64,000 nt of DNA from Phenylobacterium immobile (ATCC 35973) (lineage in GTDB: Bacteria; Pseudomonadota; Alphaproteobacteria; Caulobacterales; Caulobacteraceae): NCBI RefSeq assembly GCF_001375595.1, contig NZ_CVJQ01000001.1:1302001-1366000 (forward strand), written 5' to 3'. Below, piece by piece: positions 45,822-54,605 of the stretch (its first letter is position 1; each line of letters opens with the position of its first letter). The position numbers were made by a program, and so were the translations under genes. The notes under the pieces were generated by a model that was not told the origin of the DNA, did no database searches, and saw only the letters and a program-made list of their open reading frames with translations.

Positions 45822-46385
45822 TCACGCCGTCGCCGTGTGGCGTGCGAGCACGAAGCCTGATGGAGCCGAAGATTGCTTGAGGCGCCACTCTCCGGCGAGG
45901 CTGGGTAGCTCGAGTTCAATCAGGAACTCGTGCGGAATGCCATCAATGCCGGTGGTGTACGCGAGCGCGCCGCTCACGCCGAAGGTCACCGGCTCCCCGA
46001 GGTCGGTCAAGAACTCCACCGAGACGGTGTTCCACTGGATGACCCCGCCCGACCACTCCATCCGATGAGTGCTGTCCGGGCCGGTCGGGATTGCTGCGAA
46101 AGCTTCTGCGGAGGAGCGAAGGACTACGGTTTCCCAGATCGCGTCCGTGTAATCGCCCAATTCCGGGCTCCAAACGTCGCCGCCCACCCACCGATTGTGC
46201 AGTATGAAGGTATTCACGTCGTCGGCGAGGCATAGCAGGCCGATCAGCCGGGAAGCCTCGGTGTGAAGGTCCCGGCGAAGCGTCTGGGTCGGCATGTGTT
46301 TGACGCGGAAGCGCGGCTGCCCCGCGGCCGCGGCCACGAACTCACCAATTGAGACTTGGTCCAGCCGCACGCCGATTTCCCCCAT
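45822..46385 (-). CDS. Hypothetical protein, 187 residues
   Basis: Not recognised. A soluble, mixed alpha/beta protein starting MGEIGVRLDQVSIGEFVAAA with an aromatic-rich middle (HNRWVGGDVWSPELGDYTDAIWE, about residues 63-85) and a beta-rich second half. No catalytic motif or membrane span is evident. It is convergent with the CxxC protein and flanked by hairpin repeat copies 4 and 5. It may be an accessory gene, since nothing around it forms a pathway. Confidence 0.5.
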   Translation of the reverse strand: MGEIGVRLDQVSIGEFVAAAAGQPRFRVKHMPTQTLRRDLHTEASRLIGLLCLADDVNTFILHNRWVGGDVWSPELGDYTDAIWETVVLRSSAEAFAAIPTGPDSTHRMEWSGGVIQWNTVSVEFLTDLGEPVTFGVSGALAYTTGIDGIPHEFLIELELPSLAGEWRLKQSSAPSGFVLARHTATA

Positions 46386-46430
46386 CAGGGTTCCAACCTA
46401 AGCAATGGAGGCGGAGGCGCAATGTCGGTG

Positions 46431-46458
46431 ATGTCCGTTTTCCACCCATGTCGGACAT
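46431..46458. repeat. Intergenic hairpin repeat, copy 5
   Basis: ATGTCCG (46431-46437) and CGGACAT (46452-46458) are perfectly complementary around TTTTCCACCCATGT. This is the best-preserved long copy, and its two strands encode only spurious short frames. Confidence 0.65.
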
Positions 46459-46501
46459 TCGGGAGGTCTTCTTTGCGTCGGACACCTCGATCATTGGCGC
46501 C

Positions 46502-47026
46502 TCACTTCAATCCCGACGCACGCGCGACAAGAGCCTCAAATTTCTGGTCGAGGATGTTCGCAGCGGCGCGTAGTGCATCGCTACAACCCGCTGGCGCGAT
46601 CATGCTCGATGGCAGGACATAGTCGATCGTGCAGCCGTTCTTGTCTTCATTGTCCGTCAAAAGCAGCTCGACCGGCGCGAAGAGGCCCGCGCTGATGTCG
46701 TGCTTGATCATTGTGATCGCGATCAACGGATTTCCGAGGATCCAACGCTCTGCGCGGCGATTGATCCCGTAGAGCGGCAGCCACCCGCTGTGACTGAGCA
46801 CGGCGAACTGCATGAAGCCACTCTCTCCGACCCAGCGCTCCGAAACGATTCTGTCGAAGTCCTCCGCGGTTTTCACCTCCGCGACGAAAGCCATGAATTC
46901 GGGGACGAGAACCTTCCCCATCTGCGCGAGCAGCGCCTCGCTGACAGTCTCAAAGCTCAGCGGACTTGAGACGCGGATGCGCGTGCCTTCGGACGAAACA
47001 ATCCGACGAGTTGCGTTGGTCGACAT
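46502..47026 (-). CDS. DUF302-like protein
   Basis: A 174-residue protein whose second half (ILGNPLIAITMIKHDISAGLFAPVELLLTDNED, about residues 95-128, then IDYVLPSSM) resembles the DUF302 domain, which also has a G-N-P turn followed by a buried helix and a beta strand. The match is by eye and moderate. No signal peptide. It is divergent from the LexA-box gene and bounded by repeat copies 5 and 6. The function of DUF302 is not established. Confidence 0.55.
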   Translation of the reverse strand: MSTNATRRIVSSEGTRIRVSSPLSFETVSEALLAQMGKVLVPEFMAFVAEVKTAEDFDRIVSERWVGESGFMQFAVLSHSGWLPLYGINRRAERWILGNPLIAITMIKHDISAGLFAPVELLLTDNEDKNGCTIDYVLPSSMIAPAGCSDALRAAANILDQKFEALVARASGLK

Positions 47027-47092
47027 TGGAGACTCCTGGCTTCAAAGGCTTATGTCGTTGCGTTTTAGACGCATGGACTAGCGCAGGCGAGC

Positions 47093-47117
47093 TGTCCGCT
47101 AACACCCGCAGCGGACA
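47093..47117. repeat. Intergenic hairpin repeat, copy 6
   Basis: TGTCCGC (47093-47099) and GCGGACA (47111-47117) form a perfect 7-bp stem around TAACACCCGCA. It lies upstream of the DUF302-like gene and closes the island. Confidence 0.65.
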
Positions 47118-47202
47118 TTAAGGCGATCGCATTTTAAGGTGAGGCTCACACGCCAAAGGCGGACGTACAGCCGATTGGTCAACTTGCCTGCGTCCGACCG
47201 AT

Positions 47203-47217
47203 GTTCTATAAACGTTC
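47203..47217 (+). promoter_or_regulatory. LexA (SOS) box against the start codon of the next gene
   Basis: GTTC-TATAAAC-GTTC is an exact match to the alphaproteobacterial LexA box GTTC-N7-GTTC. It ends 2 nt before the ATG at 47220, so LexA bound here would block transcription or its start. Confidence 0.7.
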
Positions 47218-47219
47218 TC

Positions 47220-47801
47220 ATGCCGCTGCCTGTCCACGACCAATTCAAAGCCATGCTCGTTGAGCTGGCCGAAGCGGGGATGGAGGTGTCCCGCGAGATG
47301 ATGGTGGGCGTCCGCAAGGCCACGACCCAGGACGAGCGGATCGCCTACGGCCAGGCCCATGACCGCGCCGCGCGGTCGGTGCGGTTGACCATCAGCCTCT
47401 ATGAGCGGCTGGAGCGCGCCGAGCGCGAGGCGGCGCGCGAAGACGCCATCAATCTTGAGCCGCTGGCGGCCCTTGAGCGGCAGGTCGAGCCCAAGACGGA
47501 CCTGCGCAGGGCTCAGGTGCGCGCGGCGGTGCGGCGCAGCATCGAGGCGGAGTACGAAGGCGAGGACGCCCGGTTGCTCGAGACGGCGCTGGATCTGCTG
47601 CTTGCGGAGCGGGCGCTCACTTACCGCTTCACAAACCAGGAACCCAGCGAGGCTGTGAGCGAGATCCGCAAGGTGTTGAAACTGCCGGATCGCCTGCGGT
47701 TCTGGCTTCCCGCCGCCAAGGCGCCGGACAATCCGCCCATGCCGGAAAAGAGCGGGCCGGAAAAGAGCGGGCCGGAAAAAGAGCGGGCCGGGCCGTCCTA
47801 G
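47220..47801 (+). CDS. Unknown protein predicted to be SOS-controlled
   Basis: A 193-residue hydrophilic, strongly helical protein beginning MPLPVHDQFKAMLVELAEAG, rich in Arg and Glu through residue 170, compatible with a coiled coil or helical bundle. No domain is recognised. The C-terminus is a short Pro-Gly-Lys repeat (PEKSG twice, then PEKERAGPS) encoded by a tandem DNA repeat. I chose the ATG at 47220, as the frame upstream runs through the LexA box. The gene lies at the edge of the repeat-bounded island. A DNA-damage function is inferred only from the operator. Confidence 0.7.
   Translation: MPLPVHDQFKAMLVELAEAGMEVSREMMVGVRKATTQDERIAYGQAHDRAARSVRLTISLYERLERAEREAAREDAINLEPLAALERQVEPKTDLRRAQVRAAVRRSIEAEYEGEDARLLETALDLLLAERALTYRFTNQEPSEAVSEIRKVLKLPDRLRFWLPAAKAPDNPPMPEKSGPEKSGPEKERAGPS
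47742..47787 (+). repeat. Tandem 15-nt repeat with frame-changing third copy
   Basis: CCGGAAAAGAGCGGG occurs at 47742 and 47757; the third copy (47772-47787) has five instead of four A and so is 16 nt. The extra A changes the frame and puts the stop at 47801. Confidence 0.7.
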
Positions 47802-47908
47802 CGACCGCGCGCGATCCGCCCGGCCCTCAGCTTTTCCTCTCAACCCCCGACCCCGCAAGGCCACGGCCTCCGCCTTCCGGCGGGGGCTCGCGGCGCATGG
47901 AGGAGGGC

Positions 47909-49462
47909 CTAGTCCTTTCCGCCGGGCGCAGGCGCGCCGGGCATCGGCGGGACGGCGGTGGGCGGGGCGTCCGGCGACAGTTCGGGGACTTCCATCAGGC
48001 CGCGGGCGACATGGCTCTTGCGATAGCCGTAGGCGAAATAGAGCATCAGGCCGATCGCCGACCACACCGGGAACACCAGCTTGGCGGCGGGCGGCAGGAA
48101 GATGAACAGGCCGATGCAGCCGACGATGGACAGCGGGGCGATGACAAACACCAGCGGCGTCCGGAACGGCCGGTGACGGTTCGGCTCGGTCTTGCGCAGC
48201 ATCATCACGGCGATCGACACGACGGCGAAGGCGAAGAGCGTTCCGGAGTTGGACACATCCGCCAGCTGGCCGATCGGGAAGAAGGCCGCCGCGATCGTCA
48301 CGCCGACGCCGGTGACCATGGTCACGATGTGCGGCGTCTTGAACTTCGGGTGGATGCGCGACAGCGCTTCCGGCAGCAGGCCGTCGCGCGACATGACGAA
48401 GAAGATGCGGGTCTGGCCGTAGATCATCATCAGGATGACCGAGGGCAGGGCGAGACCGGCGGCCAGGCCCAGCAGGTTGCCGACGATCGGATGGCCGATC
48501 TGCCGCAGGACGTGGGCCAGGGCCTCGCGGCTGCAGACCAGGGGCTGGCCGGCCACGGAGGTCAGTTCGTCGCAGCGGGCGGCGAGCAGGGGCGAGCCGG
48601 GCGAAATCGCATGGCCCGCGGCGTCCATCACAGGCTGCGCGCCATAGGCGCCGACTGCGCCTGCGGCCACCAGCAGATAGAAGATGGTGCAGATGCCCAG
48701 CGAGCCGATCAGGCCGATCGGCACGTTGCGCTGCGGGTTCTTGGTCTCCTCGGCGGCTGTGGAGACCGCGTCGAACCCGACGTAGGCGAAGAAGATCGAG
48801 GCCGCCGCCCCGATGGTGCCGGACATGCCCAAGGGCATGAAGGGGTGGAAGTTCGCATCCTTGATCACCGGCAGGGACAGGGCGACGAAGGCCGAAAGCG
48901 CGGCCACCTTGATGCAGACCAGGACCGCATTGACCGTCGCGCTCTCGGTGGTGCCCAGCACCAGAAGGCCGGTGACCGCAAGCGCGATCAGCACGGCGGG
49001 GAGGATTATGATCCCGCCGGCGTAGGGTCCCGCCGCGAGGGCGTGCGGCACGACGATGCCGAGGGAATGGTCCAGCAGGCCGACCACATAACCCGACCAG
49101 CCGACGGCGACCGCGCTGGCGGCCACGGCGTATTCGAGGATGAGGGCCCAGCCGACCAGCCAGGCGACGAACTCGCCGAGCACGGCGTAGGAATAGGTGT
49201 AGGCCGACCCCGACACCGGGGCCATCGCGGCCAGTTCGGAATAGCAAAGCGCGGCGATGGCGCAGACGAAGCCGGCGATGACGAAGGAGAGCATCATGCT
49301 CGGCCCCGCCTTCTGCGCGGCTTCCGCCGTCAGCACGAAGATGCCGGTGCCGATGACGCCGCCGATCCCGAGCAGGGTCAGCTGGATGGGGCCGAGCGAC
49401 CGATGGAGCGATTTCTTCTCGGCTGTCGCCAGGATCGCGTCTAGCGATTTAACCCGCCACAT
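47909..49462 (-). CDS. APC-family amino acid permease
   Basis: A 517-residue membrane transporter of the cationic amino acid transporter-like APC group, with about 12-14 hydrophobic segments. TM1 contains the unwound GIGGVIGTGIFVL substrate motif; SELAAMAPVSGSAYTYSY and FFAYVGFDAVSTAAEETKNPQRNVPIGLIGS are diagnostic, the latter ending in the conserved cytoplasmic loop. The ATG at 49462 has GGGAGAAATCC upstream; the longer open frame is not supported. The amino acid carried is unknown. The C-terminal tail is Pro-rich. Confidence 0.92.
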   Translation of the reverse strand: MWRVKSLDAILATAEKKSLHRSLGPIQLTLLGIGGVIGTGIFVLTAEAAQKAGPSMMLSFVIAGFVCAIAALCYSELAAMAPVSGSAYTYSYAVLGEFVAWLVGWALILEYAVAASAVAVGWSGYVVGLLDHSLGIVVPHALAAGPYAGGIIILPAVLIALAVTGLLVLGTTESATVNAVLVCIKVAALSAFVALSLPVIKDANFHPFMPLGMSGTIGAAASIFFAYVGFDAVSTAAEETKNPQRNVPIGLIGSLGICTIFYLLVAAGAVGAYGAQPVMDAAGHAISPGSPLLAARCDELTSVAGQPLVCSREALAHVLRQIGHPIVGNLLGLAAGLALPSVILMMIYGQTRIFFVMSRDGLLPEALSRIHPKFKTPHIVTMVTGVGVTIAAAFFPIGQLADVSNSGTLFAFAVVSIAVMMLRKTEPNRHRPFRTPLVFVIAPLSIVGCIGLFIFLPPAAKLVFPVWSAIGLMLYFAYGYRKSHVARGLMEVPELSPDAPPTAVPPMPGAPAPGGKD

Positions 49463-49599
49463 GGATTTCTCCCGAGCTGCGGCGCGCCCCCTCGACGCTA
49501 ACCCCCGCACCCGCAAATCAGGGGGACGGTGGACGGCGCGATCAGACCGGTCAAGCGGCAAGGCTTGGCGGGGCCGGCGCGCGCCGTTAGACCGCAGCG

Positions 49600-52026
49600 A
49601 TGCTGCCGATCGACGAGGTTCTGCCGCAACTGAAGGCGGCGCTCGCCGCCGCGGACGCCTGCGTCCTCGTGGCCCCCCCTGGCGCGGGGAAGACCACCGT
49701 CGTTCCCCTGGCCCTGCTGGACGCCCCGTGGCGCGGCGACGGCAAGATCCTCGTGCTTGAACCCCGCCGTCTCGCCGCCCGCGCCGCGGCCGAACGCATG
49801 GCCCAGACCTTCGGCGAACCCGTCGGCGAGACGGTCGGCTTCCGCGTCCGCCTGCAGAGCCGGGTGTCGGCGCGCACCCGTGTCGAGGTGGTCACCGAGG
49901 GCGTCTTCACCCGCATGATCCTGGACGACCCGTCCCTGGCGGGCGTGGCCTGCGTGATCTTCGACGAATTCCACGAGCGTAGCCTGGACGCCGACCTGGG
50001 CCTGGCGCTCGCCCGCGACGCGCAAGGCGTCCTGCGGCCCGACCTCAAGCTGCTGGTCATGTCGGCGACCCTGGACGGCGCGGCCGTCGCCCGGCTCCTC
50101 GGCGACGCACCGGTGGTGGAGAGCCTCGGCCGCGCCTTTCCGGTGGAGACCCGCTATCTCGGCCGCGACGACCGGCTGCGGCTCGAAGACCAGGTCGTCC
50201 GGGCGGTCGAGCGCGCGCTCGCTGAGGAAACGGGCAGCGTCCTGGTGTTCCTACCCGGTCAGGGCGAGATCCTGCGCACCGCCGAGCGTCTGGCGCAGCG
50301 TCCGCGGGCTGGCGTCGAGGTGGCCCCGCTGTTCGGCGCGCTCGATCCGAAGGTCCAGGATCGCGCTATCGCCCCCGCCGCGCCGGGCGTCCGCAAGGTC
50401 GTGCTGGCCACCTCGATCGCCGAGACCAGCCTGACCATCCAGGGCGTCCGTGTGGTTATCGACAGCGGCCTGGCCCGCGTGCCGCGCTTCGACCCCGCCA
50501 GCGGCCTGACCCGCCTGGCCACCGTCCGCGTCAGCCGCGCCGCCGCCGACCAGCGCCGCGGGCGGGCAGGGCGCACCGAGCCCGGGGTCTGCTACCGCCT
50601 CTGGGACGAGGCCGAGACCCGGTCGCTGCCGGCCTTCGCCGATCCGGAGATCTTGCAGGCCGACCTGGCGGGCCTGGCGCTGGACCTGGCCCGCTGGGGC
50701 GCCAAGGACGCCGACGGCCTGGCCTTCCTCGACGCGCCGCCCGCCGCGGCCTTCGCCGAGGCGCGCAGCCTGCTGATCCGCCTGGAAGCCCTCTCACCTG
50801 ACGGCGTGCTGACGCGCCACGGCGAAGCCATGGCCGCCGTGCCGACCGCGCCGCGCCTGGCCCACATGATCCTGAAGGCGGCCGAGACCGGGCAGGCGGC
50901 CCGCGCCGCCGAGATCGCCGCCCTCCTGGCGGAGCAGGGTCTGGGCGGGCGTGACACCGATCTCACCCATCGCCTCGAGGCTCTCGGTCGCGACCGCTCG
51001 CCCCGCGCGCAAGATGCACGCCGCCTGGCCCAGCGCTGGGCAGCGTCCGCGCCGAAGGGCGGAGCGTCCGAGCCGCTATCCGATGGCATGCTGCTGGCCT
51101 TCGCCTATCCCGAACGGATCGCCCGGGCCCGCGGGCCGGCCGGTGAATTTCAACTGGTCAGCGGCCGCGGCGCCTGGCTCGAGGCGACCGATGCGCTCGC
51201 CCGCCAGACCTGGATCGCCGTCGCCGAGATGGGCGGCGGCGATCGTCGTGATCGGATTCTGCTGGCCGCGCCGCTGGACGAGGCGGAACTGCTCACCGCC
51301 TTCGCCGATCAGTTCACGACCGAGACCCGCCTGGACGAAGCCGCCGGCAAGCTCCGCGCGAAACGCCTGATCCGGCTCGGCCGCCTCGTGGTCCGCGAGA
51401 CCGTAGAGGACGCCGACCCGGGGCTGATCGCCCAGGCGCTGGTTCAGCGCGTGCGTGATCAAGGCCTGGGCAGCCTAACCTGGGCCCCAGCCACCGAGGC
51501 GCTGCGCCGGCGCCTGGCCTTCCTGCGCGACCGCGACCCGTCATGGCCAGACCTGTCCGATGAGACCTTGCTGGCCACGTTGGATGATTGGCTGGCGCCG
51601 CTTCTGCTCGGCCGGCGCGCGCTGGCGTCGATTCCGGCGGGAGACCTCGACGGCGCGATCCGCGCCCTGGCGCCATGGGACCGCCTGCAGGCCGTGGACC
51701 GCGAGGCGCCCGCCCGCTGGACGGCGCCCACGGGCAACACCTTCCCCATCGACTACGGCGCGGAGGCTGGCCCGCGTGTCGAGGTCCGCGTCCAGGAGGT
51801 CTTCGGCCTCAACGTCCACCCCACCGCCGCCGGCCGGCCGATCACCCTGGCGCTCCTGTCGCCCGCGCACCGCCCCATCCAGACGACGAACGACCTGCCG
51901 GGCTTTTGGCGCGGCTCCTGGAAGGATGTCCGCGCCGACATGCGTGGCCGTTATCCGCGGCACGCCTGGCCGAAGGAGCCGGCCGCCGCGGCGCCGACGG
52001 CCCGGGCGAAACCTAGGGGGACTTGA
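49600..52026 (+). CDS. hrpB: ATP-dependent helicase HrpB (DEAH-box)
   Basis: An 808-residue superfamily 2 RNA helicase. Motif I is APPGAGKTT, motif II is DEFH, motif III SAT, and motif VI QRRGRAGRTEPG, all in the first 330 residues. Then come the HA2-like helical region and the HrpB-specific C-terminal domain (DLPGFWRGSWKDVRADMRGRYPRHAWPKEP near the end). The length is normal for HrpB. Its cellular role is poorly defined. It lies head-to-head with the permease. Confidence 0.95.
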   Translation: MLPIDEVLPQLKAALAAADACVLVAPPGAGKTTVVPLALLDAPWRGDGKILVLEPRRLAARAAAERMAQTFGEPVGETVGFRVRLQSRVSARTRVEVVTEGVFTRMILDDPSLAGVACVIFDEFHERSLDADLGLALARDAQGVLRPDLKLLVMSATLDGAAVARLLGDAPVVESLGRAFPVETRYLGRDDRLRLEDQVVRAVERALAEETGSVLVFLPGQGEILRTAERLAQRPRAGVEVAPLFGALDPKVQDRAIAPAAPGVRKVVLATSIAETSLTIQGVRVVIDSGLARVPRFDPASGLTRLATVRVSRAAADQRRGRAGRTEPGVCYRLWDEAETRSLPAFADPEILQADLAGLALDLARWGAKDADGLAFLDAPPAAAFAEARSLLIRLEALSPDGVLTRHGEAMAAVPTAPRLAHMILKAAETGQAARAAEIAALLAEQGLGGRDTDLTHRLEALGRDRSPRAQDARRLAQRWAASAPKGGASEPLSDGMLLAFAYPERIARARGPAGEFQLVSGRGAWLEATDALARQTWIAVAEMGGGDRRDRILLAAPLDEAELLTAFADQFTTETRLDEAAGKLRAKRLIRLGRLVVRETVEDADPGLIAQALVQRVRDQGLGSLTWAPATEALRRRLAFLRDRDPSWPDLSDETLLATLDDWLAPLLLGRRALASIPAGDLDGAIRALAPWDRLQAVDREAPARWTAPTGNTFPIDYGAEAGPRVEVRVQEVFGLNVHPTAAGRPITLALLSPAHRPIQTTNDLPGFWRGSWKDVRADMRGRYPRHAWPKEPAAAAPTARAKPRGT

Positions 52027-52037
52027 AGGTGGGGGAC

Positions 52038-52823
52038 CTAGCCGCCCGCCGCGTAGATCATGATCCCCGTGGCGACCGACAGGTTCAGGCTGTCGGCGCG
52101 GCCGCGCATGGGAATCTTGACGTTGACATCACACAGGGCCGCTAGGTCCGGCGTCAGTCCCTGTTGCTCGTTGCCCATGAGGACGAGGGCGGGCGCGCGA
52201 TAGTCGGCGCTGCGGTGGTCGGAGGTCGCCGACAGCAGCGTGCCGACCACCGATCCCGGCCAGCTGGTCCGCCAAGCGGTGAATTCGGCTTCCGTCGCCT
52301 TGACCAGGGAGACCGCGAAGATCGAGCCCATGGTCGCGCGCACCGCCTCCACCGAATAGGGATCGCAGCACTCGCCCACCAGGATCACCGCGCCGCACCC
52401 TGCGGCGTCGGCGGTGCGGATGATCGTGCCGAGGTTGCCCGGATCGCGGACCCGGTGCAGCGCGACCCAGACCGTCGCCGCCTTGGGGTCGAGGTCCGCG
52501 AGCTCCGCGAAGGCCTGGCGAAAGACGCCGACCACGGCCTGCGGATTGTCGCGCCGCGAGACCTTCGCCAGGATGTCCTGGGTGACCTCAGCGACCTGGC
52601 CGCGTGCGCCCAGTGTGGCGGCGACAGCCTTGCGCATCATCGGATGGTCGGCCGCGTCCTTGCCGTGCAGTAGGATCTGCGGCGCGTGGCCGGTGTCGAT
52701 GCCCTCGATGACGTTCTTCAGGCCCTCGGCGACGAACAGGCCGGTCTCGTCGCGTTCCTTGCGCATGTGCAGGGCGCGAACGGCCTTCACGGTGGCGTTC
52801 GACAGCGAGGTGATGGCGCTCAT
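52038..52823 (-). CDS. TrmH/SpoU-family RNA 2'-O-methyltransferase
   Basis: A 261-residue SPOUT methyltransferase. An N-terminal substrate-binding domain (SLSNATVKAVRALHMRKERDETGLFVAEG) precedes the SPOUT knot with RVRDPGNLGTIIRTADAAG, VLMGNEQQGL and IPMRGRADSLNLSVATGIMIY, the three family motifs. It probably 2'-O-methylates rRNA or tRNA. The ATG at 52823 overlaps the stop of the upstream methyltransferase by 4 nt, so the two RNA-modification genes are coupled. Confidence 0.93.
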   Translation of the reverse strand: MSAITSLSNATVKAVRALHMRKERDETGLFVAEGLKNVIEGIDTGHAPQILLHGKDAADHPMMRKAVAATLGARGQVAEVTQDILAKVSRRDNPQAVVGVFRQAFAELADLDPKAATVWVALHRVRDPGNLGTIIRTADAAGCGAVILVGECCDPYSVEAVRATMGSIFAVSLVKATEAEFTAWRTSWPGSVVGTLLSATSDHRSADYRAPALVLMGNEQQGLTPDLAALCDVNVKIPMRGRADSLNLSVATGIMIYAAGG

Positions 52824-53728
52824 GTCGCCGACCAGCGGGCGTAGAAGCTCATGCCGATAGCGCGGTCGTCGAGCGCCTGGGCCAGCGCCAGTTCGCCCCA
52901 TTCGATCGTCCCGCCGCGGCCGTCCAGCACCTGGGCCAGCAGACTGGCTAGCGCCGGCCCGCTGATGCGTTCGGCATAGGCGTTCAGGACCAGGAACGAG
53001 GCGTCCGGCGACAGCAGTCGCCCGCAGAGCTTGGCCAGTTCCGGCAGGTCTTCGAACAGCCGCCAGACCTCGCCGCCCGGCCCGCGCCCGTACTTCGGCG
53101 GGTCGAGAATGATGCCCTCATAGGTCGACCCGCGGCGCACCTCGCGCTGGACGTACTTGCGCGCATCCTCGGTGATCCAGCGGATCGGTCGTTCGGTCAG
53201 GCCCGACAGCTCGGCGTTTTCTCGCGCCCAGGCCACCGCACGCTTTGAGGCGTCCACATGGGTCACGGAAGCGCCGGCCGCCGCCATGGCCAGGCTGGCG
53301 ACGCCCGTATAGCCAAAGAGGTTCAGCGTGCGCGCCGCGCCGCCGGGGTGAGCCCGGACCCGCTCGGTCAGGAATTCCCAGTTCGCAGCCTGCTCGGGAA
53401 AGAAGGCCAGGTGGCGGAACGAGGTGAACCGACCCTTGAACTTCACATCGCCCCAGGCGAGCGGCCAGGTCTCGACCGGCTCGTTGCGGAACCGCCAGCG
53501 TCCGTCGTCCTCGTCGCCGGTGGGGTCGAAGACCGCGTCGGCGCTCTCCCACTCGGCGGCGGGCAGGGACGGCTCCCACAAGCATTGCGGCTCCGGCCGC
53601 ACCACCCGGTAGCGGCCATAACGCTCGAGCTTGCGACCGTGCCCTGAGTCCAGCAGGGCGTAATCGGCCCACGCCTGGGTGCGCATCACGCCCGGCTGCG
53701 CGGCGATCTTGGGCGTCTGTCCATCCAT
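52820..53728 (-). CDS. Class I SAM-dependent methyltransferase (RlmI/RlmK-like)
   Basis: A 302-residue Rossmann-fold methyltransferase. Motif I is LNLFGYTGVASLAMAAAG (about residues 135-152), with an acidic HVDAS at the end of strand 2, and motif IV ILDPPKYGRGP, whose DPPK form marks RlmI/RlmKL-type rRNA methyltransferases. There is no PUA or THUMP domain. It is the first gene of a pair with the SPOUT methyltransferase. ATG 53728 gives a normal N-terminus; ATG 53686 is possible. Confidence 0.88.
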   Translation of the reverse strand: MDGQTPKIAAQPGVMRTQAWADYALLDSGHGRKLERYGRYRVVRPEPQCLWEPSLPAAEWESADAVFDPTGDEDDGRWRFRNEPVETWPLAWGDVKFKGRFTSFRHLAFFPEQAANWEFLTERVRAHPGGAARTLNLFGYTGVASLAMAAAGASVTHVDASKRAVAWARENAELSGLTERPIRWITEDARKYVQREVRRGSTYEGIILDPPKYGRGPGGEVWRLFEDLPELAKLCGRLLSPDASFLVLNAYAERISGPALASLLAQVLDGRGGTIEWGELALAQALDDRAIGMSFYARWSAT

Positions 53729-53807
53729 CGTTTGCGGCTTACGCGCGAAGAGGCGGCTTCGTCCAGCGGCGCTATACGCTCCCGTTGTTTGCACCTATTC
53801 GTCAGGC

Positions 53808-54605
53808 GTGACTCTGAAAGCCCTGGTCATTGCGGCAAGTCTCGCCCTGGCGCCCGTCGCCCAGGCCGCGCCGCGCGTCCTGTCCTGGGACCAATGCGCC
53901 GATCAGTATGTCCTGGCCCTGAGCCCCCGCTCCGCCATCGTCGGCCTGTCCACCCGCGCGGACGACGCCGATTCCCGCCTGCGCGCGTTGGTCCGGGGGC
54001 TCCCGCAGCGCCGGGTGAGCCTGGAGACGGCGCTGGCCGCCAGGCCAGAGGTCGTCGTGCGCTACTGGGGCGGTGATCCGCGGCTGGTGCGTGCGGTGAC
54101 GGCCCGCGGCGCCAAGGTTGTCCAGATCGACGAAGCGACGGACTTCGCCGGCGTCCGCGCCAATATCCGCAAGGTCGCCGCAGCGCTTCGCCGCTCGGCG
54201 GCGGGCGAGGCGGTGATCGCCGACATGGACGCCCGGCTAGCGCACGCCGCGGGCGCCTGGGGCGGCTTGCGCGGTCTCTATCTGACGCCGGGCGGCGTCA
54301 CCGCAGGGTCAGGTACCCTGGTGGGCGCGATCATGGCGGCGGCGGGCATGGCCAACGCCGAGACCCGGTCCGGCTTCCAGGCCCTCTCGCTCGAACAGAT
54401 GGCGCTGAACCCGCCCGGCGCGGTGGTGCTGGGATTCTTCGACACGGTTCAGGCCACCGACGCGTGGGCCGTCGGCCGGCACGCCGTGGTCCGCCGGATC
54501 GCGCACCGCCGCACAGTCGCCAACCTGCCCGGCGCGCTGTTGGGCTGCCCAGAGGCCGGCGCGGCGCTCGCTGCTGAGCGCCTCGCCGCCCAGGCGCGGC
54601 CGTGA
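53808..54605 (+). CDS. ABC transporter substrate-binding protein (BtuF/FecB-like)
   Basis: A 265-residue periplasmic binding protein with a signal peptide ([18 protein letters not shown]) and the BtuF-type class III fold: [31 protein letters not shown] and [12 protein letters not shown] helix linker, then [27 protein letters not shown]. It should bring a vitamin B12-, heme- or siderophore-like ligand to the permease downstream. The start is GTG at 53808. It has a 4-nt overlap with the permease gene. Confidence 0.87.
   Translation: MTLKALVIAASLALAPVAQAAPRVLSWDQCADQYVLALSPRSAIVGLSTRADDADSRLRALVRGLPQRRVSLETALAARPEVVVRYWGGDPRLVRAVTARGAKVVQIDEATDFAGVRANIRKVAAALRRSAAGEAVIADMDARLAHAAGAWGGLRGLYLTPGGVTAGSGTLVGAIMAAAGMANAETRSGFQALSLEQMALNPPGAVVLGFFDTVQATDAWAVGRHAVVRRIAHRRTVANLPGALLGCPEAGAALAAERLAAQARP

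Noticed and set aside
46356..46622. Short plus-strand frames starting MSV/MRL in the DUF302 spacer
   Set aside because: They are produced by hairpin repeat copy 5, which carries similar spurious frames wherever it occurs.
47118..49247. 709-codon minus-strand frame
   Set aside because: It lies in another frame of the amino acid permease and the LexA-box gene; Arg/Pro/Gly-rich composition typical of high-GC shadow frames.
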